Source: Seramator thermalis (lineage in GTDB: Bacteria; Bacteroidota; Bacteroidia; Bacteroidales; Dysgonomonadaceae). From it: a stretch of DNA of 54,830 nt. Under the pieces are notes generated by a model, which had not been told where the DNA came from, made no database searches, and saw nothing but the letters and a program-made list of their open reading frames with translations. A program made the position numbers and the translations under genes. Location: positions 1 to 54,830 of the forward strand of contig NZ_RXHS01000003.1 of NCBI RefSeq assembly GCF_004138125.1, written 5' to 3'. Positions within the stretch are counted from its first letter, which is position 1; each line of letters begins with the position of its first letter. Shown in pieces: positions 18,749-26,390 of this stretch.

Positions 18749-19210
18749 ATTTCGTTTGAAAAATAATAGTTTATATGTTTGATCGATTCATGTAATCTCG
18801 GTTAGAAGGGAAATTACCTTTCGAACGATCTATCAAAATCGGAAGATTGAAAATTATTGGCATATCTAAATTCATTTGCACGTTGTAATTCATTGATGAC
18901 ATTCGAAAAATTTTTCTTGCTGATTATCTGCGTATATCTGCGACATTGTTATCTGCGTCAATCTGCGTGAAATGGCCTTCGTTTTTTATTTCAATTCTTT
19001 GTTTCGGTGCGCTGCACCTTGTGTTTGTTTTTTTGTTTCTTCTACAAATATTGTCGCTGCTACGCAGCTAAAATGTTGATGGTCATTTGCGCATCATTCG
19101 TATTGGCATTTTTGTGTATCGGAACATTTGCACATTGTTCGCATCGGCATAATTACACATTGATTTAGGTGCGTAGCACCGTAATCTTTGTAGCCACAGA
19201 AATAAAAAAA
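18749..19210. other. Spacer between methyltransferase and helicase with short palindromes
   Basis: No gene is seen. It contains four ATCTGCG motifs (18925-18970), the reverse complement of the motif that fills the folA-thyA spacer. It also has three 13-bp hairpins with 3-nt loops: GGTGCGCTGCACC at 19006-19018, GCTGCTACGCAGC at 19056-19068 and GGTGCGTAGCACC at 19168-19180. A separate promoter for the methyltransferase gene may lie here, but no clean TAnnTTTG site is visible. Confidence 0.75.
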
Positions 19211-22200
19211 TTACGATTTTGTGACCAACAACCACGTAATTAAATCGAAATTGTCGATTTGATATTTTTCATCAACCGAAATATTTTCCTTCATGCGTTC
19301 AACTGCCGGTTTATCTCCCCGTTTCAGTTTGGCAAGCAAGTCCTTCACCTCCTTACCGATTGTTTTTTTCGATGTCCCGTCGTTAAGGATTTCTACTTCG
19401 TGTGCCTGACTTTCCATATACCCCTTCATTGCTTTGACGAGCTGCTGAATGGCCTCTTCGTTGCCCCGATCGATGTCTGCCGGAACATATCTGTCGCAAT
19501 CCTTATGCAGGGTGAGCGCATTGAGCACTTCTCGCTGATTGAGCAATACCAGTCGACCATTGTAATCGATATAAATCAACTCGAACAACTTATAATTCGG
19601 ATTGGAATGATTTTTTGATTTGGCCGGATAACCGAGAAGCGCGATGATGCCGTCCTCGCTGCAAATGGCATTGGTCGAGCGGAATCCGGAATAAACAGCC
19701 TGAGGCATACGACGGAATTTTTCCATATTTTTCGAAAATTCCTCGAGTAAATCCTGACGGAACTGCTCGAGCGAGAGATCGTCGAATCCCAGCGTATGAT
19801 CGTTCACTTCGATATCCTCCCAGGTAGTTTGCATCTGCTGCAGCATGCGGGCATTCATTCTGCTTTCGAGATTTTCGTCTTCGGCAATATGTCTGAACGA
19901 ATCGGAAAATTCGATATCCACTTCCGACCCTGCCAATGTCATGGCGGCCATACGTTGTTCGATACGTCCTTGCAAGTCGAGATAATTATTGATGTTGTCC
20001 GAAGGCCAGAAGTTTACGCCATAGATTGTTTCGTTAGGCGAGCCCAATCGATCGATACGTCCCATGCGTTGGACAATACGTACCGGATTCCAATGGATAT
20101 CGTAATTGATTACCATATCGGCATCCTGCAGGTTTTGTCCTTCGCTCAGCGTGTCAGTAGCAATCAGAATATCAATCGGATGTTTAATTTTTTCATATGT
20201 TTTCGGATGTTTCTCCGAAATCCATTCTATCCATTGTTCATAGGAGTTTTCCTTTGTGTCCAAATCCCATTCTTTTTCCTTATATAATTTTGTGTAGGGA
20301 GCAAAACGTTCAAGAATCGGTTCGAAATTTTTATATTCCACATCGCTGTCAGAGGTGCGGGAGCCGCTGCCGGAAACCATTGCCAGACGTTTGAATCCCC
20401 TCGACTTCAGTTGCGTGAACAGATAATCGGCCGTATCTCGATATACCGTAAAAATGATTACTTTCTGATTGTTGTGATTGTTTCCCGAGGTCCTTTTCTT
20501 CTGAATATCGGCGATAAGCGTTTCGAGTTTGATATCTGCAGAATGATGATTGTCGGGGATGGTTGTCTCTTTTTCAATAGTCGTAGCGAATTTCGATAGA
20601 TTGGTTTGGAGCAGATCTAATGCTTCGAGGTCTTTTTTCAAATCTTTCTTGTATGCATTAAGATTTCCGGCCTGATCGATATCATGCAGATTAACAGGAT
20701 TTTTCTTCCCCAGCGAAAATTCTATTTGTTCACTTTCCTCTTCTTCTTCGGTTATGATATCGTCGAAATCGGCATCGATTACTGCATTGGTTTTGTTTTC
20801 TTCGTAGGCTTTTATTTTGTCGAGTGCATGTTGATGATGATTCCGAATGTTGTCCACCGTTTTCGAAAACGATGACCATGACGATTCCAAGCGTTTAACC
20901 ATGAGGATATACATCATTTTCACCAAAAAATGTTGACGTAATACTTCGTCCTCCAATACAGGTACGATATTTTCCCCTTCAATCAGTGCTTTTTCTCGTT
21001 TTTTTCGCATTTCTTTTGTTTCGGCATAAAAAGCAGGCTGATAACCGGAAAGGTAAGGGGGAAAATGTTCGAACAATTCTTCGAATGTATCGAAATTGCC
21101 GATTTTGTCCGGAGTAACAAAATGATTGATAGGTTTTCCTTTCTTGGGGAATGACAACACGTGTTCATAGGAGGCAATCATTTTTCGAGTGCGTGCCACG
21201 GTAAGTGCATCGGTAAGGGTGAAAAATCCGGAAGGTAATTTTTTCACAAATTCACCGATAGTCGGATCGCTCTCTTTTCTCCATTCGTTGAAAACCTTTT
21301 GAGCCGTGCGGAAGGAATAGTCGATGTTGCGAACGCCGAGCGTTTCATCAAATCCGGCAACATTCCCTTTTATCAGCAGCTTAAATTGATTTCGGATATC
21401 GATGAGCGAATTGTTGATGGGTGTAGCCGATAGCAAGAGTACTTTGATATCCTCATTTTTCTTCAAAATTTGCTCCATCAAAAAACGGTAACGGTTCGAT
21501 TTGTCATTTCTTAAGTTGTGGCTTTCGTCGATGACAATCAATTTGGGTTGGTCGTTCGTGAAAAATTTATCGGCACGATCGGTGTATTTTTCCAGTCGGT
21601 CTTCGCACAAATCGGTATGAAAACGGATAAAATAATCGAACTTATCCTTTTCGAATCGTGAATCCTGATTTTTTTGGTATTGACGCCAATTGTATTCCAG
21701 CTTTTTAGGGCAAAGTACCATTACTTCTCGTCCTTCCAGCTGAAAATATTTGATGACGGCCAGAGCACTCCAAGTTTTGCCGAGCCCTACGGCGTCGGCA
21801 AGAATAGCTCCATTATACTTTTGAAGCATTTTGATGAGACTCAAAACCCCTTTTTTCTGAAACTCATACAGCGAATTGTAAATGACACTGTTTTCGAGAC
21901 GGCCTATTTTGCGGTTAAATTCGGGATTGGAGAGATCGTCGATGATTTGATCCCCAAAAAGTTCAAACAGAATTTTATAGTAAATGTCTTTCGGCGTGTA
22001 TTTGATGAAAATACGTTCGATTTCGCCAATCAGGTAGTCTTTGAAGTTGATCTTTGTTTGCTTGCCGTTGACATCGATCAATGTTTTTTCGAGATGTGCC
22101 TGTGGTTTATTCCACAAACTTTCGAACCAGTCGGCCAATTCTTTGTACTGATTGTTGTTACCTGTTTCGGCAATGTTGAGTTCGGCATTGCTGGTTAATT

Positions 22201-22630
22201 TTAAACCGATTCCTGCTTCTGTCAGGTTGGAACTTCCCGAAATGAAATATTTGTCGCGATCGTCATCTTCCGAGGGATTGAAAAGATAACACTTGGCGTG
22301 ACAAAAATTGGGTTCAAGGGTTTTTGCCATCACTTTCTCCTGTCTCAGAAAGTTAACGGCTTCCTGTGCCACACCATTTAGTTTGAAAGCTGCTTCGATC
22401 GTGATATTTTCATTAAGTAAATCGAGTGGTTTGTTTTCAACAGCATCTTTGTTGACGATATCGCCCAATACCATTCTGAAGCGATGAATCTTTTCGTTGA
22501 TGTTGCGTGAAAGGTAGGCGAGTGCTCCGATGGTAAAATACCCGGTAACCACATCAAAAGTGCCGTTTTCGGTATATTTTGTTATCCATTCGTGGACTTT
22601 GAGGTTACTATTTTCGTTGTCTAAAATCAT
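19211..22630 (-). CDS. PLD-nuclease/SNF2-helicase fusion protein
   Basis: 1139 aa from ATG at 22630; the frame is open upstream, but those ~50 residues are A/T-rich and lie within the promoter region. N-terminal phospholipase-D-type nuclease domain: HAKCYLF with His111 and Lys113, then GSSNLT at 132-137. Next is a SNF2/superfamily-2 motor: Walker A DAVGLGKT (about 279-286), Walker B DESH at 368-371, motif III SATP at 401-404, and the C-terminal helicase lobe with SEGQNLQDAD and RIVQRMGRIDRLGS. Together with the downstream methyltransferase it resembles the building blocks of DISARM (PLD DrmC, SNF2 DrmD, methylase) compressed into two genes. Anti-phage restriction is inferred. A role in DNA repair is less likely given the methylase partner and repeat-rich setting. 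Confidence 0.9.
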   Translation of the reverse strand: MILDNENSNLKVHEWITKYTENGTFDVVTGYFTIGALAYLSRNINEKIHRFRMVLGDIVNKDAVENKPLDLLNENITIEAAFKLNGVAQEAVNFLRQEKVMAKTLEPNFCHAKCYLFNPSEDDDRDKYFISGSSNLTEAGIGLKLTSNAELNIAETGNNNQYKELADWFESLWNKPQAHLEKTLIDVNGKQTKINFKDYLIGEIERIFIKYTPKDIYYKILFELFGDQIIDDLSNPEFNRKIGRLENSVIYNSLYEFQKKGVLSLIKMLQKYNGAILADAVGLGKTWSALAVIKYFQLEGREVMVLCPKKLEYNWRQYQKNQDSRFEKDKFDYFIRFHTDLCEDRLEKYTDRADKFFTNDQPKLIVIDESHNLRNDKSNRYRFLMEQILKKNEDIKVLLLSATPINNSLIDIRNQFKLLIKGNVAGFDETLGVRNIDYSFRTAQKVFNEWRKESDPTIGEFVKKLPSGFFTLTDALTVARTRKMIASYEHVLSFPKKGKPINHFVTPDKIGNFDTFEELFEHFPPYLSGYQPAFYAETKEMRKKREKALIEGENIVPVLEDEVLRQHFLVKMMYILMVKRLESSWSSFSKTVDNIRNHHQHALDKIKAYEENKTNAVIDADFDDIITEEEEESEQIEFSLGKKNPVNLHDIDQAGNLNAYKKDLKKDLEALDLLQTNLSKFATTIEKETTIPDNHHSADIKLETLIADIQKKRTSGNNHNNQKVIIFTVYRDTADYLFTQLKSRGFKRLAMVSGSGSRTSDSDVEYKNFEPILERFAPYTKLYKEKEWDLDTKENSYEQWIEWISEKHPKTYEKIKHPIDILIATDTLSEGQNLQDADMVINYDIHWNPVRIVQRMGRIDRLGSPNETIYGVNFWPSDNINNYLDLQGRIEQRMAAMTLAGSEVDIEFSDSFRHIAEDENLESRMNARMLQQMQTTWEDIEVNDHTLGFDDLSLEQFRQDLLEEFSKNMEKFRRMPQAVYSGFRSTNAICSEDGIIALLGYPAKSKNHSNPNYKLFELIYIDYNGRLVLLNQREVLNALTLHKDCDRYVPADIDRGNEEAIQQLVKAMKGYMESQAHEVEILNDGTSKKTIGKEVKDLLAKLKRGDKPAVERMKENISVDEKYQIDNFDLITWLLVTKS

Positions 22631-22658
22631 TTCTTTTGTATTTTTTGAAGGTATTTTG

Positions 22659-22694
22659 CAAATGTACAAAAATATGTCGAAAATAATTTTCAAA
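22659..22694 (-). promoter_or_regulatory. Putative promoter of the PLD-helicase gene
   Basis: On the minus strand two overlapping -7 candidates are present, TATTTTTG (22667-22674) and TACATTTG (22659-22666), with a TTTG -33 candidate at 22691-22694. Spacings are 16 and 24 bp, either side of the usual 19-21. Position about 30 bp before the chosen ATG supports the start. Confidence 0.4.
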
Positions 22695-22843
22695 CGATGC
22701 ACGTTCTGTTTTTGGATTTTGTCGGCATTGCATTTATTGAAGTCAAACGAACAGGAAGAATTTGATCGTTTGAGAACCAACTTCTTGTCGGAAAACTTTT
22801 TATGCTTCTGGTGTTTTGTCTATTTTCCTGCTCCTCTTCGTGC

Positions 22844-23520
22844 CGAACGACCATTTCGCCGCTGCATTATATGGTCTCCCTTTTGCGGAACGACCAATCG
22901 CTATTCGAAAAGGTTACCGGACTGTTAAAGGAACGATAATTTTCCGCCGAAAATTACGACTTGTTATCACGAGGAACGGCTTTTGTGCACAGACAAAACC
23001 TACTTTCCACGCTGAGGAACGACTTTTTATCGGTAAAACACCCCTTCCGCAGGATGCGGAGTGACCTGTTTTTACCGTTTTGCCACTCCGCATTGCGCGG
23101 AACGACCTTTTACTATCGAAACAGCTCACTCCGCAAAATGAGGAACGACCTTTGTCACCCGAAAAAGGTTATTCGGCGTTAAAAGCAACGACCTTTGTTC
23201 GCAGACAAAACTCACTCGTCGCCGCGAGGAACGGCTTTTGACCGCGGTCAAAAGCCACTCCACCTTAAAAATAGTTATCAAAAATGGAGAAATATCCCAT
23301 AATTTGTTAACGAAGTGAACGACAAAGAGGGTAAAAGGTCGTACCTCAAGGTGAAAAGTGACCTTTATCAGCGGTCAAATGCCGTTCGTCATTTCGGAAA
23401 GTACATTTTGTTCGTGGTCAAAGGTCGGTCCGCAAAATGAGGAGTGACCTTTATCTCCGGTCAAAACCTACTCGTCGCGTTAGAAAGTGTAAAAAGTGAT
23501 ATAAAACGGCCGTTTCAACT
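22844..23520. repeat. Degenerate palindromic repeat array with 43-bp period
   Basis: Unit starts (GGAACG, GGAGTG or close variants) lie at 22844, 22887, 22930, 22973, 23016, 23058, 23099, 23142, 23185 and 23228, i.e. 41-43 bp apart; weaker copies follow at about 23316, 23355, 23396, 23441 and 23483. Each unit has a left arm GGAACGACCTTTT and a right arm AAAAGCCACTCC around a CCG/CGG centre; the copy at 23233-23256 is a perfect 24-bp palindrome. A second hairpin spans unit junctions (TCCGCA, loop, TGCGGA at 23046-23060). The period is not a multiple of 3 and no credible gene crosses it. It lies between the divergent helicase and DUF6261 genes. Confidence 0.9.
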
Positions 23521-23655
23521 TAACGACTGTATCTAAATGTAAACTAATGTGAACATATTTACGAATTGAAAAGAATGTAATATTAAATAAATATTGATGG
23601 TTATTTTCAGTAATTAACTATGTTTTTTCGAGTAAATACAACTTAACGAAAAACG

Positions 23656-23683
23656 CCTAACCGGTTTTTGAAAATCGGTTAGG
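23656..23683. repeat. CCTAACCG hairpin, terminator-like
   Basis: Arms CCTAACCG (23656-23663) and CGGTTAGG (23676-23683) with an A/T loop, followed by TTT. The arm sequence is related to the longer CCTAACAGGT hairpin at 25755, so this is more likely a dispersed REP-like element than a terminator of a known gene. Confidence 0.6.
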
Positions 23684-23841
23684 TTTCACAAAACGTCGAA
23701 TTCAATCAACCGAATCTTATTAGAATAATTTATTTTTTGAAAATTATTCCCGATTTATATAATTGTATATTATTGAATATGAATAAAATAGAAATTAAAA
23801 ACGAAAACTTATCAACATTTATGGAAAAAAATGTTTGTTTT

Positions 23842-23873
23842 TTTGGTCAATTCAGAAAAAAGCATTAAACTTG
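23842..23873 (+). promoter_or_regulatory. Bacteroidota-type promoter of the DUF6261 gene
   Basis: -33 box TTTG at 23842-23845, a 20-bp spacer, then -7 box TAAACTTG (consensus TAnnTTTG) at 23866-23873. Transcription would start near 23880, leaving a leader of about 160 nt before the ATG. Confidence 0.7.
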
Positions 23874-23885
23874 CATCGTATTGAT

Positions 23886-24009
23886 CAATAATTTTTTATT
23901 GGTGAATACAAAAGGTTACGCAGAGGCGTTGCCGGTTTTATTTACATATTGGTGACATAGGCTAAGCCATTGGTGTTGGTAAGCCCGCAGCAAATCGTAG
24001 GACGTAATC
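23886..24009 (+). ncRNA. Structured 5' leader of the DUF6261 gene (candidate cis-regulatory RNA)
   Basis: Right after the predicted start site, CAATAA/TTATTG forms a small hairpin (23886-23901). Then a 7-bp long-range stem, GGTTACG at 23914-23920 with CGTAATC at 24003-24009 (one G-U), closes an 82-nt G/C-rich domain that stands out in an A/T-rich leader. ATTGGTG occurs three times (23898, 23948, 23969), the last two each leading into AAGCC. I do not recognise a known riboswitch. Structure is by eye; function is inferred. Confidence 0.5.
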
Positions 24010-24042
24010 GATTAAATATTAAGTAATAATAAAATAAATTGT

Positions 24043-24837
24043 ATGATTGATTTAAATTTTAATAAATTACGCAAATTGGAGTTTGCAGATTATGCTAAGG
24101 GCGTTATTCGAATCGTAGGAAAATATGATTTGGAAGCCCTTAAAATTGAGGGTATTGCTAACCAATTATTGGCAAAGCAAGCCGAAGTAGAAGAACTGGT
24201 TGTTGCTTACGGCAAACATCCTTTGACGGAAAAAATCGGGGTCAGGCGAAATGACCGGGATAAGATTGTATCGGCAATCGTCGATCATCTCTCCTCTGTG
24301 CAGACCGCTTCCATCGGTTCCACAAAGATGCAGTTGGATTTGGTGGCACCTTTTGTGCATCGCCATTTCGACGGTCTGAAAAAGGCAAATCAAAAGGAGT
24401 ATGCCGAACGCATTCATCAGTTTCTTTCGGGTATTAGTGCCGACACGGCATTGAACGAAGCGTTGACCGTTTTGGGATTTGGCGTGTATGTCGGTGAGTT
24501 GAAAGCTATTCAGGATGAGATGGATCAGTTGCTGAAAGATCGGGTAACTTCGTTGGCGGAACGTCCGAAAATGAGGACTCCCGAAATCAAGCGATCGGTT
24601 CGGGAAGCAATAGAAAATTTGTTCAACAGAATTGAATTGGCTATGCTCGAAAATCCTGCGATAGATTATCGGCCTTTGATGAACGAATTGACCGAATGGA
24701 TTTTACCCTATCAATCGTTAGCGAAGGCACGTGTAACCCGTCAGAGCAATAATGCCGAGGCGTTGAAATTAAAAGAGAACGAAATACAGAAAAAGGAAGC
24801 AGTCGCGACGTCTGCTAAAACTTCCGCGACTGCCTGA
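24043..24837 (+). CDS. DUF6261 family protein
   Basis: A 264-aa, highly helical, soluble protein with no signal peptide or membrane segment. The N-terminus LNFNKLRKLEFADYAKGV and the overall pattern match DUF6261, a Bacteroidota family of unknown function that often occurs in several copies per genome. Charged helices dominate and the C-terminal tail is low-complexity (KKEAVATSAKTSATA). The gene stands alone with its own promoter, structured leader and terminator, next to a palindromic repeat array and a probable defence module. No catalytic motif is evident. Confidence 0.8.
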   Translation: MIDLNFNKLRKLEFADYAKGVIRIVGKYDLEALKIEGIANQLLAKQAEVEELVVAYGKHPLTEKIGVRRNDRDKIVSAIVDHLSSVQTASIGSTKMQLDLVAPFVHRHFDGLKKANQKEYAERIHQFLSGISADTALNEALTVLGFGVYVGELKAIQDEMDQLLKDRVTSLAERPKMRTPEIKRSVREAIENLFNRIELAMLENPAIDYRPLMNELTEWILPYQSLAKARVTRQSNNAEALKLKENEIQKKEAVATSAKTSATA

Positions 24838-24867
24838 CGCATGACGTTAGCTTTTAATCCGTAGTGG

Positions 24868-24902
24868 AAAAGCCCCGTATGCCTATTATCGGGGCTTTTT
24901 TT
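24868..24902 (+). terminator. Terminator of the DUF6261 gene
   Basis: AAAAGCCCC and GGGGCTTTTTTT arms around a 14-nt loop, 30 bp after the stop codon; a textbook intrinsic terminator. Confidence 0.92.
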
Positions 24903-25400
24903 ATGGATTGTAGCCCCTCAATTCTTTTTTTATATAAAATCTTCGAAACTTGCTTTACTTCTCTTTTATTACGATTGGATTCCAAATGCTGTATATTTTT
25001 TCATAACGAATGCATGCATTCATAAAAGAGACTCTCACGTCGATCATTCATACACTTTATTATACACTCACTTTCATACACTCAATACAGCCGTCTTCTT
25101 GCTTAACGGATCTTTCTGATTCGAAAGACACGACAAATGTACATAATTCTATATACGTTGTTCCAAGATCCGAGTTATTTAACACTATAAATTCTTTTAA
25201 AGAACTCCAATGTCTATGATAAACAATCATATTCGTTTAAAAGTTTTTGTTATAATGCATTATGATAAAGTTTTTTCTCGAGATGTATTTTTTCGGCGAA
25301 CAATAATTGTACGTTTTGAGTCCAATGCTGCTGCACGATTGCGTCGTGTGGCGAGCAGTTAAATGAATTTGTAACAAATAATCCCTTGCCTCCTGCATAG
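24903..25400. other. A/T-rich spacer without a supported gene
   Basis: No convincing gene. It holds a perfect palindrome GAATGCATGCATTC (25008-25021) flanked by a 9-bp inverted repeat CTCTTTTAT (24961-24969) and ATAAAAGAG (25022-25030), and a tract with repeated CATACACT. A short frame at 25010-25219 has no coding character. The right part (about 25290-25400) may be further decay of the transposase that follows. Confidence 0.6.
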
Positions 25401-25730
25401 TCAATTTTAAAAAAAAAATACGGAGACCTTATTGCCCGGTTTATACAATTGGCAGCCATTCCAAAAAAAGGCAAACTATCGGCAGGGGAAAAAGAAATTG
25501 AATTATCGCCGGTTTTAAAAAAATTACATTACGCACACAGTGCTGTTGAATCCGACATTAACGAAGCAGAGCACCGTGGACTCAACAGATGTAAGGACAG
25601 AGGCTATAGAAATTTTGAGAATTATGTGGGTGTAGGCGTGATAGCATACAACCTCAAACTCGATGCCAAATACGGTCTGACGGATAAAGGAATAGCCTTT
25701 ATCGAAAGTATGATTACACCGATGGAATAA
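25401..25730 (+). pseudogene. C-terminal remnant of an ISNCY/IS1202-like transposase
   Basis: The frame after a TAG at 25398 reads YGDLIARFIQLAAIPKKGKL and then HSAVESDINEAEHRGLNRC...GYRNFENYVGVGVIAYNL, the typical C-terminal end of a family of large IS transposases. Everything N-terminal is missing or shifted; a run of ten A residues at about 25409-25419 is a likely frameshift site. No active element remains. Confidence 0.8.
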
Positions 25731-25754
25731 AACCGAATAAAATCTCCAAAACCC

Positions 25755-25789
25755 AAAACCTAACAGGTCTCCGAGACCTGTTAGGTTTT
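25755..25789. repeat. Perfect CCTAACAGGTCT hairpin
   Basis: 16-bp perfect arms (25755-25770 and 25774-25789) with a 3-nt loop CCG. The arm contains CCTAACAGGTCT, a dispersed palindrome common in Bacteroidota intergenic DNA. It follows the transposase remnant and could act as a terminator on either strand. Confidence 0.85.
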
Positions 25790-25796
25790 CTATTCC

Positions 25797-25929
25797 AACA
25801 GATTCTGCTTCACGACGGACACCCGTTCGGCTGAGCTCACGGCCGAAGCCTTGTCTTCGGCTAATGGTTGGCGATTACCCCCCCCATATTGGACTTTCAC
25901 CACCAAGCTGAGTACCATGCACGGCACAC
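25797..25929 (-). mobile_element. 5' fragment of a group II intron (domain I remnant)
   Basis: On the minus strand the segment begins with GTGTGCCG and continues through GGTGGTGAAAGTCC, a GCCGAAG...CAAGG block, GGGTGTCCGTCGTGAAGC and AATCTG. These blocks follow the conserved order of bacterial group II intron 5' ends. It stops at the position where the AAGGAAGC block would follow, and gives way to the CCTAAC hairpin. No reverse transcriptase or domain V/VI is present, so it is a dead scar. Confidence 0.7.
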
Positions 25930-25934
25930 CATAA

Positions 25935-25967
25935 AAAAACGTCCAAAACCTTGTTTTGAACGTTTTT
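25935..25967. terminator. Bidirectional terminator
   Basis: 15-bp arms (25935-25949 and 25953-25967, AAAAACGTCCAAAAC against GTTTTGAACGTTTTT, one G-U) with a 3-nt loop and T tracts on both sides. On the minus strand it would end the pssA-DUF4834 transcript. Confidence 0.8.
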
Positions 25968-26078
25968 CGTTTTTCTAACTGCCTTTAATTGTTTGACTTT
26001 AGCAATTATCGATTTCGCATAATAAAGAATGTTTTCGGTTGAATCGATGATGCAAAAGCTGTTGTTGGGGAAAGTGTG

Positions 26079-26318
26079 CTAATTTTTAAGTTCTTCGAAG
26101 TCGGCATCTTCGACGTCGGTGGCTTCAAAGTTCTTTTTTTGATATTCGAGGATGCGATCTTCCTGCGATTCGGGTTGAGGATTTGGTTGTTGAGCCGATT
26201 GTTGCCGGGTGTAGTTTCGTTGTTTCCTCCCACTTGATTTGATGCGAAAGAAAATACCCAGGAATCGAAAAAGGAGAAAGAATGCAAGAAAAAACAGTAT
26301 AAATCTGAATAAACCCAT
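26079..26318 (-). CDS. DUF4834 family small membrane protein
   Basis: 79 aa: one N-terminal membrane helix (residues 3-24, FRFILFFLAFFLLFRFLGIF), a basic stop-transfer stretch, a Gln/Pro-rich linker and an acidic C-terminus (DVEDADFEEL). This matches DUF4834 of Bacteroidota, function unknown. It follows pssA by about 70 bp, an arrangement common in the phylum. A longer overlapping frame in another phase is not preferred. Confidence 0.8.
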   Translation of the reverse strand: MGLFRFILFFLAFFLLFRFLGIFFRIKSSGRKQRNYTRQQSAQQPNPQPESQEDRILEYQKKNFEATDVEDADFEELKN

Positions 26319-26390
26319 AAGTAAGTAATTGCTTTAATGTGATGTAAAGTTACGATAATAGGCGATATGAATCAATCACTTTTAAAAAAA

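Noticed and set aside
22631-22780. Upstream extension of the PLD-helicase
   Set aside because: The added 50 residues cross the predicted promoter and show no relation to the PLD domain.
22816-23182. Small reading frames across the 43-bp repeat array
   Set aside because: The period is not a multiple of 3, frames change from unit to unit, and the peptides are fragments of the repeat.
22844-23520. CRISPR-like array
   Set aside because: Units are palindromic end to end with drifting sequence; there is no alternation of constant repeats and unique spacers.
25010-25219. Possible 69-aa protein
   Set aside because: It begins inside a palindrome, has low-complexity composition, no recognisable feature, and no promoter or partner gene.
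25797-25929. Riboswitch or other cis-regulatory RNA
   Set aside because: The order of conserved blocks fits the 5' end of a group II intron, and no gene follows on the minus strand that it could regulate.
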